From Kribbella flavida DSM 17836 (GTDB lineage: Bacteria > Actinomycetota > Actinomycetes > Propionibacteriales > Kribbellaceae), in assembly GCF_000024345.1 (NCBI RefSeq), contig NC_013729.1, forward strand, positions 1,798,001-1,862,000: a DNA stretch of 64,000 nt, given 5' to 3'. The notes under the pieces were generated by a model. It saw nothing but the letters and a program-made list of their open reading frames with translations. It made no database searches and was not told the DNA's origin. This document shows, one piece after another, positions 17,277-26,210 of the stretch. Position numbers and translations under genes: made by a program. Positions within the stretch are counted from its first letter, which is position 1. Each line of letters begins with the position of its first letter.

Positions 17277-18007
17277 TCGTACGGGTTGGCCGGGGCCGTC
17301 ACCGTCTTCACCTCGGACACGGTGAGCGCGGCGACGTCGCCGTCGGTGCGCTTGGTCGGCTCGGCCCACTCGCCGGTCACCGTGACCCACTGGTTCTTCG
17401 GTGGGGCGGCCTGGCCGCGCGCCTCGACCATGAACGCGGTGCCGTCGGCGACGCAGCAGGTCAAGCCGATCCGGGAGACGTACCAGCTGCCGTTCTTGCC
17501 GGGCGTGACGAAGCCGGTGAGCTGGAAGCTGCGGCCCTTCATGCTCTCCTTCTCCCACACCGCCCAGACGGCGTAGTCGCGGACCGCCAGCGGCACCGGG
17601 GCGTTGCCCTGCGCGCTCTTGGCCAGCCAGGAGTTGCCCTTCGGCTCCACCGGCTTGGCCGCGACCGGCGACTGGCGCTGGGCGGCGTCGGCGCCGAGGG
17701 CCGGCGGGTCGACGACCAGCAGGGCGAAGACCGGGATCAGCAGCAACCAGGCCGCGCGCGGCAGGCCGTGGTGGCCGTGACCGTCGTCGGCGTGCTCCAC
17801 GTGCTCACCTGCCGGTTTGCGGCGGGTGTCGGCCAGGACGTCGGCGACCGCGAGCAGGATCAGGATCACTCCGGCCGCCAGCAGCATCCAGCGCATGCCC
17901 GGCTTCACGTACCGCAGGTAGGTCCCGGAGATCGCCAGCTGGACGATCGCCGCGCCGACGAAGACGACCACGAGCCCTGCGACGTTGCGCCTCACAGCAA
18001 CCACCAT
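17273..18007 (-). CDS. TIGR03943/DUF1980 permease-associated protein
   Basis: The 244-residue protein has two N-terminal helices (VAGLVVVFVGAAIVQLAISGTYLRYVKPGMRW, MLLAAGVILILLAVADVL), a His-rich loop (EHVEHADDGHGHHG, about 66-80), another helix (AAWLLLIPVFALLVV) and a soluble C-terminal domain with a conserved CC pair (RIGLTCCVADGTAF). It is the partner of UPF0718-type permeases (YcgQ with YcgR in Bacillus). The His-rich loop and CC pair suggest metal handling. I use the ATG at 18007 (16-base overlap with the permease stop); the GTG at 17995 gives a GTGA overlap and is the alternative. Confidence 0.85.
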   Translation of the reverse strand: MVVAVRRNVAGLVVVFVGAAIVQLAISGTYLRYVKPGMRWMLLAAGVILILLAVADVLADTRRKPAGEHVEHADDGHGHHGLPRAAWLLLIPVFALLVVDPPALGADAAQRQSPVAAKPVEPKGNSWLAKSAQGNAPVPLAVRDYAVWAVWEKESMKGRSFQLTGFVTPGKNGSWYVSRIGLTCCVADGTAFMVEARGQAAPPKNQWVTVTGEWAEPTKRTDGDVAALTVSEVKTVTAPANPYE

Positions 18008-19131
18008 CCCACGACAAGACTGGCCAGGATCGCCACCAGGAAGGTGGCCGGCGCGAACCGGACGGCGAACTTCGGGCCGAACGTGCCGGCCTGCAGCGCG
18101 ATCAGCTTCACGTCCACGATCGGCCCGACCACCATGAACGCCAGCCGCGCGGTGAGCGAGAACTGGGTCAGGCTCGCCGCCACGAACGCGTCCGCCTCGG
18201 AGCAGATCGCCAGCAGCACCGCCAGCAGGCCGAGCACGACGACCGAGAGCAGCAGGTTGCTCGCGACGGTGTCGAGCCACTCGCGCGGGACCACCACGTT
18301 GAGCGTCGCAGCGGCGGCCGCGCCGACGACGAGGAAGCCACCGGCGTGCAGGAAGTCGTGCAGCATCGACGACCGGAAGACCTCGAGCCGGCCGGTGCCC
18401 TCCGCGTGCCGGCTCTTCGGCATCCGCAGCCAGGAACCGCCCTTGCCGGTCAGCAGCCAGAGCCAGCCGATCAGCATCGACACCCCGAGCGAGGTCACCG
18501 CCCGCGCGATCACGACCTTCGGCTGACCGGGAAAGGCCACGGCGGTGGAGGCCAGCACGACCGGGTTGATCGCGGGCGCCGAGAGCAGGAACGCGATCGC
18601 CGCGGCGGGCGTGACGCCGCGGGCCATCAGCGCGGCCGACACCGGCACGGAGGCGCATTCGCAGCCCGGCAGGATCACGCCCGACGCACTGGCCACCGGT
18701 ACGGCGAGGGCCGGGTGCTTCGGCAGCGCCTTGGCGAAGAAGGAGGCCGGCACGAACGCGGTCAGTGCGGCGGACAGCAGCACGCCGAGCACCAGGAACG
18801 GCAGCGCCTGGACCGTCACGCCGACGAACATGGTCGCCCAGGTCCGGACACCGTCGTCGGTGAACAGCCCGGCGAAGAGCCGGCGCCCGAACAGCGCGAG
18901 GCCGACCAGCACGATCAAGGTCGCGGTGAACGCGATCGAGGACGCGGCCGGCTCCTTCTGCTCCTCGCCGTGCGCGTCGCCGTGCGGGGGCTCGCCGGAG
19001 TCGCCGGCGGGCTGGTTGGAGGGTGCGTCGGAGGTGGCCGGCGGCGGGCCGACCGGGGGCGCGGTATCGCCTGTCGCGACGGGAGAATCCGGCGCCTCGG
19101 CGGAGTCGGCAGGCGTGCTCATGGGCGGCAT
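17992..19131 (-). CDS. UPF0718/ArsP-type permease
   Basis: The 379-residue protein starts with a long Pro/Ala/Glu-rich cytoplasmic tail (about 60 residues) and then eight or so membrane helices. The signature GCECASVPVSAALMARGVTPAAAIAFLLSAPAINPVVLASTAVAF and the second half EADAFVAASLTQFSLTARLAFMVVGPIVDVKLIAL identify PF03773 permeases, a family that includes organoarsenical exporters. With the DUF1980 partner it is more likely part of a two-protein metal or cofactor permease. ATGs at 19131 and 19122 are both possible. A candidate Zur box lies 48 bases upstream. Confidence 0.85.
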   Translation of the reverse strand: MPPMSTPADSAEAPDSPVATGDTAPPVGPPPATSDAPSNQPAGDSGEPPHGDAHGEEQKEPAASSIAFTATLIVLVGLALFGRRLFAGLFTDDGVRTWATMFVGVTVQALPFLVLGVLLSAALTAFVPASFFAKALPKHPALAVPVASASGVILPGCECASVPVSAALMARGVTPAAAIAFLLSAPAINPVVLASTAVAFPGQPKVVIARAVTSLGVSMLIGWLWLLTGKGGSWLRMPKSRHAEGTGRLEVFRSSMLHDFLHAGGFLVVGAAAAATLNVVVPREWLDTVASNLLLSVVVLGLLAVLLAICSEADAFVAASLTQFSLTARLAFMVVGPIVDVKLIALQAGTFGPKFAVRFAPATFLVAILASLVVGWWLL

Positions 19132-19178
19132 ACTGACACAGCGGGGTGCGTGGGATCGACTACCCAGGGTGGCCAGTA

Positions 19179-19195
19179 ATGAAAATCAGCGTCAT
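19179..19195. promoter_or_regulatory. Candidate Zur box upstream of the permease operon
   Basis: ATGAAAATC-AGCGTCAT matches the left half of the actinobacterial Zur box (TGAAAATGATTTTCA) at every position and the right half at four of seven. It is 48 bases upstream of the permease start. The DUF1980/permease pair is a plausible zinc-starvation target, but binding is inferred. Confidence 0.45.
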
Positions 19196-19309
19196 GCCGC
19201 CGAATAGTCGCCCTGCGGAGGCTTGCCTGGGGTGAGTGCGTCGCCGGTGCAGGTTCGGTGCTCGTGCGGTTCCTGTTGACGGCTCGACCCCCATGGCAGG
19301 GTGGAGCCC

Positions 19310-20491
19310 ATGGATGCCAACGTCGTGACCGCGGTCAACAGTCTCACCTCCCGCTGGGCGCGCACCCTCGCGCCCGGCAACACCGTCATCTCCGGCCTCG
19401 GCCTGTGGCCGTTGCTCGCGCTGCTGGCGACCGCTGCCGACGAGCCGGGGCGTGCGGAGCTGTCCGAAGCCGCCGGCGTCGACGCATCCACCGCCGCCTC
19501 CCAAGCCGTCGACCTGATCCGCACGGTCGACTCCGCCACCGACCTGCACGCGGCCCTGGGGGTCTGGGTCCACCAGCAGCTCAAGCTCAGCGAGACGTTC
19601 GACAGCGTCATCCCGACCGAGCTCACCGGGACGTTGACCGGTGACCTGACCGGCGACAAGGCCACACTGGACGCCTGGGCCGCCGAGCACACCGATCACC
19701 TGATCCGCGAGATGCCGCTGCAGGTCACCCCCGACCTCGCCGTCGTGCTCGCCTCGGCGCTCTCCCTGCGCACCACCTGGGCCCGCCCGTTCCGCGAGCA
19801 GATCAAGCGGATCCCGACCGGCCCCTGGTCCGGCTCCTGGCACTGGCTCGACCGCACCGACCGCGACCTCGACGCCGTCCGCGTGTACGACGACCCGGCC
19901 GCCGGCCCGCTGACCGTGATCACTGTCCAGGGGGACGCCGACGTCGACGTTCTGCTCGCCATCGCTTCTCCCGAGGCAGCCCAGCCTGACGTCCTCGCCG
20001 GTCTGCTCGCGGCAGCTGCCAGGCCTGCCGCCGGTCGCCCCGGGTCGATGCTCGTGCAGCAAGGTCAGCCCGGTCAGCAGCTGGCCCCGGCCCTCACGAT
20101 CACCCAGACCACGTCACCGACTCCCGAGGTCAACCTCTCCCTGCCGTCCTTCGCCGTCCAGGCCGAGCACGACCTGCTGGCCCAGCGCGAGCTTTTCGGC
20201 CTCACCGCCGTCACGTCCGACCCCGGTGCCCAGGGCCACTTCAGCGCCATCAGCCCGGACCCGCTCGTCGTCGGCCAGGCGAACCAGACGGTGCTCGCCC
20301 GGTTCTACGCCACCGGCTTCGAAGCCGCCGCCGTGACCGCGATGGGCATGATGCGCACGTCCGTGTCCGTCACCCAATCCCGCCGCCTCGACGTAGCCCT
20401 CACCCAGCCCTTCGCCTTCACCGCCCTGCACCGAGAAACCCGCCTCCCCGTGGTCGCCGGCTGGATCGCCAGCCCCACCGAGCCCGAGTAG
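19310..20491 (+). CDS. Serpin-like protein (second paralogue)
   Basis: The 393-residue protein is a paralogue of the one at 15629. Shared blocks include NSLTSRWARTLAPGNTVISGLGLWPLLALLATAA at the start, LAVVLASALSLRTTWARPFRE, LPSFAVQAEHDLLAQRELFGL, VVGQANQTVLARFYATGFEAAAVTAMG (hinge) and LTQPFAFTALHRETRLPVVAGW at the end. No signal peptide is seen. The ATG at 19310 has GGTGG at seven bases; an in-frame GTG at 19301 is possible. It lies on the other side of the permease operon from its paralogue, which suggests a local duplication followed by insertion or rearrangement. Confidence 0.75.
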   Translation: MDANVVTAVNSLTSRWARTLAPGNTVISGLGLWPLLALLATAADEPGRAELSEAAGVDASTAASQAVDLIRTVDSATDLHAALGVWVHQQLKLSETFDSVIPTELTGTLTGDLTGDKATLDAWAAEHTDHLIREMPLQVTPDLAVVLASALSLRTTWARPFREQIKRIPTGPWSGSWHWLDRTDRDLDAVRVYDDPAAGPLTVITVQGDADVDVLLAIASPEAAQPDVLAGLLAAAARPAAGRPGSMLVQQGQPGQQLAPALTITQTTSPTPEVNLSLPSFAVQAEHDLLAQRELFGLTAVTSDPGAQGHFSAISPDPLVVGQANQTVLARFYATGFEAAAVTAMGMMRTSVSVTQSRRLDVALTQPFAFTALHRETRLPVVAGWIASPTEPE

Positions 20492-20603
20492 CAGCAACAG
20501 CTCGCGTCTCCCGTTGATCTCGAGGCGACTGCCCAGCGCCGACTAGCGAGCCGGATACCGACCCGGGCGAGCGGTGGTGCTGCTCCGGTCCGCAACCCTC
20601 GGA

Positions 20604-20643
20604 CAGGAAACGGGGGCCACGGGCAGGAAGCGGGCACCACGGA
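20604..20643. repeat. Imperfect 20-bp tandem repeat
   Basis: CAGGAAACGGGGGCCACGGG at 20604-20623 is followed directly by CAGGAAGCGGGCACCACGGA at 20624-20643. It lies in the 253-base gap between two converging genes and is otherwise featureless. Confidence 0.5.
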
Positions 20644-20744
20644 CGGGCTGTTGCGCGTTCACGGTCCCGCGTGCCGGTCCGACGGGCTCGGCCGTCCGCC
20701 TCCACCGGCGTCCGCGGTGCCTCGCGGTCGCTGCCGGGAAGCGG

Positions 20745-21296
20745 TCAGCTCGGGCTGGGCAGGGTGAAGAGGCGGTTGAGCAGGGCGGAAGCTTCGTCAA
20801 CGGCCGGACGGTCGTCGGTGAGCAGCAGGTCGAAGAGCAGGCCGCGGGCGGCGGCCAGCCCGAGCCGGGCATACGCCGGGGCCTGGTCGGGAGGGACGCC
20901 TGCCTTCACGCACAGGTCGGTCAACGGTGGCAGCCAGACCGTGATGAGGTCGGCCTTCAGGGCCTCGGTGTGGGGGAGTCCCTGCATGGCGTGGGCGGAG
21001 AGCTCGAAGAAGAGCGGGCCGTAGACCAGGCTCGCCTCGGTGACGCGGCGCCAGAACTGCTCCGCCTGCTGCTCGACCGAAAGATCCTCGGCATCCAGCT
21101 GCGCGAGCAGGTCGCGTTGCTGCTGCTCGACGGTGCGGACCACCTCGGCCAGCAGTCCGTCGCGGGAGCCGAAGTGGTAGATCAGCATGCGGTGGCTGGT
21201 GCCGATCGCGGTCGCGATGCTGCGCAGGCTCGCGTCGCCGATCCCGTGCCGGGCGAAGTGCTCGACCGCGTCGGCGAGCAGAGTCTCCCGGCTCAC
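20745..21296 (-). CDS. TetR-family transcriptional regulator
   Basis: The 183-residue protein has the TetR N-terminal helix-turn-helix (LLADAVEHFARHGIGDASLRSIATAIGTSHRMLIYHFGSRDGLLAEVV) and an all-helical ligand domain. HRMLIYHFGSRDGLL is the recognition helix. It is the second gene of an operon with the SRPBCC gene (46 bases apart). An 18-base palindrome covers the start of that operon, which makes autorepression likely. The ligand is unknown. Confidence 0.9.
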   Translation of the reverse strand: MSRETLLADAVEHFARHGIGDASLRSIATAIGTSHRMLIYHFGSRDGLLAEVVRTVEQQQRDLLAQLDAEDLSVEQQAEQFWRRVTEASLVYGPLFFELSAHAMQGLPHTEALKADLITVWLPPLTDLCVKAGVPPDQAPAYARLGLAAARGLLFDLLLTDDRPAVDEASALLNRLFTLPSPS

Positions 21297-21342
21297 ACCC
21301 CACCCCGTGCGAAGGCCAATGGGGTTCCGGTGGTCCGCGGGA

Positions 21343-21759
21343 TCACCCTTCGGTGACCTTCTTCAGGGTCTCCAGTTCCAGGGCCACGTACTGGTCGGTG
21401 AGCTTCGCGTAGAGCCGGCCGAGCAGCCAAGCCAGCGGGCCCTCCTGGATGATCGTCCCGGTCGCGACCGTGCCGGCCGGCGTACTGACCACCCGGTGCC
21501 CGCCGGTGGTCCGGATCCCCGGGCCGCGGGACACCCATTCGAAGTACTCGCCGTCCTTGAAGTGCGTCACCTCCCACACCGCGACGGCGAGCTTCGGCTG
21601 GCGGATGCGGGCTCGTGAACCGACCCGGAGCGGGCCCTCGTCGAGCCGCTCGACGGCGTCCACGGTCGGCAGCCACTCGGGCCAGCGGGCAACGTCGCTG
21701 AAAACCGCCCAGACACGTTCGGCCGGGGCGTCGATGGTGATGGAGTGCTCGAAGCGCAT
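21343..21759 (-). CDS. SRPBCC (polyketide-cyclase/START-like) protein
   Basis: The 138-residue protein begins MRFEHSITIDAPAERVWAVFSDVARWPEWLPTVDAVERLD, the hallmark of the SRPBCC fold, and ends in a long helix (AWLLGRLYAKLTDQYVALELETLKKVTEG). These proteins bind hydrophobic ligands in a deep pocket; no enzyme residues can be assigned. The ATG at 21759 lies inside an 18-base palindrome and has no Shine-Dalgarno, so the mRNA may be leaderless. It is in an operon with a TetR regulator. Confidence 0.9.
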   Translation of the reverse strand: MRFEHSITIDAPAERVWAVFSDVARWPEWLPTVDAVERLDEGPLRVGSRARIRQPKLAVAVWEVTHFKDGEYFEWVSRGPGIRTTGGHRVVSTPAGTVATGTIIQEGPLAWLLGRLYAKLTDQYVALELETLKKVTEG

Positions 21760-21775
21760 GTACCAAATGGTACAT
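21758..21775. promoter_or_regulatory. 18-bp palindromic operator overlapping the SRPBCC start codon
   Basis: ATGTACCA-AA-TGGTACAT is a perfect 8-2-8 palindrome. On the minus strand a -10-like TACCAT sits 8-13 bases ahead of the ATG, as in leaderless actinobacterial promoters. Binding here would block both polymerase and initiation. The TetR gene of the same operon is the obvious candidate. Confidence 0.7.
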
Positions 21776-21894
21776 CTGCGCACGACGGCGGTCGATGAGC
21801 AGACGGTGGACGTAGCGTGTACGGAGAGTGAGAGTCGGCCGGATCGGCGATTGCAGTGTGCTGACGGTCCGGTGCCGCCGGTAGGGTCAGCGCC

Positions 21895-22092
21895 ATGGCT
21901 GACCAGAACGGCACGAACAACGTCACCGAGAACGAGCAGGACCCGGGCGCCAGCACCCAGATGTTCCGCGCTTTCGTCAACGAGGGCGAGGTCGGGACCG
22001 CCGAGGAGCCGAAGCTGAACGGCCGGATGCTGGCCGTCGTCGGCGGCGTCGTGGTCCTGATCGCGGTCGTCGCGGCCGTTCTCGTCTTCTGA
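21895..22092 (+). CDS. Small single-helix membrane protein
   Basis: The 65-residue protein has an acidic, Asn-rich N-terminal part (MADQNGTNNVTENEQDPGASTQMFRAFVNEGEVGTAEEPKLNG) and one C-terminal membrane helix (MLAVVGGVVVLIAVVAAVLVF), so it is tail-anchored with its head in the cytoplasm. The coding frame is clear from GC3 pattern and AT-poor codons, but no family is recognised. Confidence 0.6.
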   Translation: MADQNGTNNVTENEQDPGASTQMFRAFVNEGEVGTAEEPKLNGRMLAVVGGVVVLIAVVAAVLVF

Positions 22093-22140
22093 CCCGTTCC
22101 GAGGTACGACCGTGCCGTCCGGTGAGAGCGCGCTGAGCCG

Positions 22141-22818
22141 GTGACCACCCTCGACGTCCAGGTGGTCCGCGTCTTCGTGGACTCCTCCGGCGCCTTCGGC
22201 AACCCGCTCGGCATCGTCGACGGGCGGCAGGTCCCGGACGCCGACCGTCAGGCCGTCGCCGCGCAGCTCGGTTACAGCGAGACGGTTTTCGTCGACGAGG
22301 CCGAGGCCGGCCGGATCCGGATCTTCAGCGCCACGGCCGAGATGCCGTTCGCCGGTCACCCGACGGTCGGTGCCGCCTGGTGGTTGCACTCCCAGGGCCA
22401 CCGCACCGACGTACTGCGCGTCCCGGCCGGCGAGGTACCGGTCACCCGCGCCGACGGCTACACCTTCGTCCGGGCCCACGCGACCTGGGGCAGCACGTTC
22501 GACTGGCACCAGCTGGACACCCCGCCGGACGTGCTGGCCGCCTCGCCCGCGGAGTACTCGGCGGGGCACACATTCCTGTGGGCGTGGCAGGACGAGCCGG
22601 CCGGCCGCGTCCGCGCCCGGGTGTTCGCCCCCGCGATGGGTGTGCCCGAGGACGAAGCCACCGGTTCCGCCGCCACTCAGCTCACCGCCCGCCTCGGCCG
22701 GAACCTCCACATCGTGCAAGGCGCCGGCTCCGAGCTGCTGACCACGCTCCTGCCCGACGACTGGACAACCGTCGGCGGCCGCGTCCTGCCTGCGCCCGCC
22801 CGCACCTTCACCTACTGA
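22141..22818 (+). CDS. PhzF-family isomerase, short form
   Basis: The 225-residue protein has the two PhzF signature blocks: VDSSGAFGNPLGIV with the conserved Glu in GYSETVFVDEAE, then TAEMPFAGHPTVGAAWWL, and in the C-terminal half MGVPEDEATGSAATQLTARL. PhzF enzymes isomerise or epimerise small acids through an active-site Glu. Family members are usually 260-300 residues; the segment linking the two halves is shortened. The GTG at 22141 overlaps no neighbour. It probably belongs to a diverged but active subfamily. Confidence 0.85.
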   Translation: MTTLDVQVVRVFVDSSGAFGNPLGIVDGRQVPDADRQAVAAQLGYSETVFVDEAEAGRIRIFSATAEMPFAGHPTVGAAWWLHSQGHRTDVLRVPAGEVPVTRADGYTFVRAHATWGSTFDWHQLDTPPDVLAASPAEYSAGHTFLWAWQDEPAGRVRARVFAPAMGVPEDEATGSAATQLTARLGRNLHIVQGAGSELLTTLLPDDWTTVGGRVLPAPARTFTY

Positions 22819-22931
22819 CCGCCGGACACCTCAGCGCCCGCAGAGCGATACCACCGGCCAGGACCGCGGTATCCGTTGACGGGAGTGGTGTGCCGGATGG
22901 AGCATGGGTGCTCGGCGAGCGGGAGGTCACG

Positions 22932-23774
22932 ATGGCGGAAATCGTGCGGGCGGCGTTGGTGCAGACCTCGTGGACCGGCGACCAGGAGTCGATGATCAAG
23001 GCGCACGAGGAGTACGCGCGTCAGGCGGCGGCGGCCGGGGCCGAGGTGATCTGTTTCCAGGAGCTGTTCTACGGGCCGTACTTCTGCCAGCTGCAGGACC
23101 CGAAGTTCTACGAGTACGCCGAGAGTGTGCCCGGGCCGACGGTCGAGCGGTTCCAGGCGCTGGCCCGGGAGCTCGGCCTGGTGATGGTGCTGCCGGTGTA
23201 CGAGCAGGAGCAGCCCGGGGTGCTCTACAACACCGCCGCGGTCGTCGATGCCGATGGCAAGTACCTCGGCAAGTACCGGAAGACGCACATCCCGCAGGTG
23301 AAGGGGTTCTGGGAGAAGTTCTACTTCCGGCCCGGCAACCTCGGCTACCCGGTGTTCGACACCGCGGTCGGCCGGATCGGCGTCTACATCTGCTACGACC
23401 GGCACTTCCCGGAGGGGTGGCGGGCGCTCGGACTGGCCGGGGCCAAGATCGTGTTCAACCCGTCCGCGACGCACCGCGGCCTCTCGTCGTACCTGTGGCA
23501 GCTGGAGCAGCCGGCCTCGGCGGTGGCCAACGAGTACTTCATCGGCGCGATCAACCGGGTCGGCATCGAGTCCGACTACGGCGACAACGACTTCTACGGG
23601 TCGTCGTACTTCGTGGACCCCGAGGGCAAGTTCGTCGGCGACCTCGGGCACGACCACGACCCGGAGCTGATCGTGCGCGACCTCGACCTGGGCCTGCTCG
23701 ACACGGTCCGCGACCGCTGGCAGTTCTACCGCGACCGCCGGCCCGACGCGTACGGGGACCTGACCGCACCGTAA
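22932..23774 (+). CDS. N-carbamoyl-beta-alanine amidohydrolase (nitrilase superfamily)
   Basis: The 280-residue protein has the Glu-Lys-Cys catalytic triad of carbon-nitrogen hydrolases: Glu44 (CFQELFYGPYF), Lys117 (KYRKTHIPQ) and Cys154 (VYICYDRHFPEGW). The close match to beta-ureidopropionases and the following dihydropyrimidinase gene indicate hydrolysis of N-carbamoyl-beta-alanine to beta-alanine, CO2 and ammonia, the third step of reductive pyrimidine breakdown. GGGAGGT precedes the ATG. The 19-base spacing to the next gene indicates one operon. Confidence 0.9.
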   Translation: MAEIVRAALVQTSWTGDQESMIKAHEEYARQAAAAGAEVICFQELFYGPYFCQLQDPKFYEYAESVPGPTVERFQALARELGLVMVLPVYEQEQPGVLYNTAAVVDADGKYLGKYRKTHIPQVKGFWEKFYFRPGNLGYPVFDTAVGRIGVYICYDRHFPEGWRALGLAGAKIVFNPSATHRGLSSYLWQLEQPASAVANEYFIGAINRVGIESDYGDNDFYGSSYFVDPEGKFVGDLGHDHDPELIVRDLDLGLLDTVRDRWQFYRDRRPDAYGDLTAP

Positions 23775-23793
23775 TCAGCCGAAGGAGCGCGCG

Positions 23794-25200
<1,407 letters not shown>

Positions 25201-25212
25201 GGGGGGAAACCG

Positions 25213-26205
25213 GTGGACTTCGGAGTGGTGTTCCAGTGCGACCCGCCGGCCTCGGCGGTGGTGGAGCTCGCGGTCCAGGCCGAGCGGGCCGGGTTCAGCT
25301 ACGTCTGGACGTTCGACTCGCACCTGCTCTGGCAGGAACCGTTTGTCCTCTACCCCCAGATCCTCGCCGCCACCCGCAGCGTGCTGGTCGGCCCGATGGT
25401 CACCAATCCCGGTACCCGCGACTGGACCGTGATCGCGTCCCAGTTCGCCACCCTCAACGAGACGTTCGGCAACCGCACGATCTGCGGCATCGGCCGCGGC
25501 GACTCCGCGCTGCGCACGCTGGGTGCGCAGCCGGGCACGCTCGCCGAGCTCAAGCAGTGTGTCGAGGTGGTCCGGGGCCTGGCCCGCGGTGAGACAGTCA
25601 GTTACCGCGGCCAGGAGCTCAAGTTCGGCTGGGTCTCCGCGGGCGCGCTGGACGTGTGGGTCGCGGCGTACGGGCCAAAGGCGCTGGCCGTGACCGGGCA
25701 GGTCGGCGACGGGTACATCCTGCAGCTGGCCGATCCCGACATCGCCGCCTGGATGATCGCGGCGGTCCGCCGCTCCGCCGAGCAGGCGGGTCGCGACCCG
25801 GCGGCGATCAAGTTCTGCGTTGCCGCGCCGGCGTACGTCGGGCACGATCTGGAGCACCAGCGCGACCAGACCCGGTGGTTCGGCGGCATGGTCGGCAACC
25901 ACGTCGCCGACATCGTCGCCCGCTACGGCACGACCGGCGGTATCCCGCAGGCCCTGACCGACTACATCAAGGACCGGCAGGGCTACGACTACGCCGAGCA
26001 CGGCCGCGCCGGCAACAGCCACACCGCCTTCGTGCCCGACGAGGTGATCGACCGCTTCTGCGTGCTCGGCCCGGTCGAGAACCACCTCGCCCGGCTGGCG
26101 GAGTTGACGGCGATCGGCGTCGACCAGTTCGCCCTCTACCTCCAGCACGACGCCAAGGAGGAGACGCTCGCCGCCTACGGCCGCGACATCATCCCGTACG
26201 TCTGA
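25213..26205 (+). CDS. LLM-family (F420-type) oxidoreductase of the pyrimidine operon
   Basis: The 330-residue protein is a bacterial-luciferase-like (beta/alpha)8 flavin or F420 enzyme: MDFGVVFQCDPPASAVVELAVQAERAGFSYVWTFDSHLLWQEPF, then VGPMVTNPGTRDWTVIASQFATLNETFG and TICGIGRGDSALRTLGAQPGTLAEL. It lies 12 bases after the dihydropyrimidinase stop behind GGGGGGAAA, starting with GTG. Relatives are found with pyrimidine-degradation genes. It may perform or support the initial reduction of the pyrimidine ring, or handle a downstream aldehyde; the reaction is not established by sequence. Confidence 0.85.
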   Translation: MDFGVVFQCDPPASAVVELAVQAERAGFSYVWTFDSHLLWQEPFVLYPQILAATRSVLVGPMVTNPGTRDWTVIASQFATLNETFGNRTICGIGRGDSALRTLGAQPGTLAELKQCVEVVRGLARGETVSYRGQELKFGWVSAGALDVWVAAYGPKALAVTGQVGDGYILQLADPDIAAWMIAAVRRSAEQAGRDPAAIKFCVAAPAYVGHDLEHQRDQTRWFGGMVGNHVADIVARYGTTGGIPQALTDYIKDRQGYDYAEHGRAGNSHTAFVPDEVIDRFCVLGPVENHLARLAELTAIGVDQFALYLQHDAKEETLAAYGRDIIPYV

Positions 26206-26210
26206 GTCGG

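Noticed and set aside
20604-20643. Tandem repeat as a regulatory iteron
   Set aside because: Only two imperfect copies, located between converging 3' ends where an iteron would be unexpected.
20492-20744. Remnant gene between the serpin-like and TetR genes
   Set aside because: Frames here are antisense shadows with Arg/Pro-rich composition and no recognisable domain.
22847-22873. GATACC...GGTATC inverted repeat ahead of the pyrimidine operon
   Set aside because: Six-base arms with a 15-base spacer are expected by chance at this length; not strong enough to call an operator.
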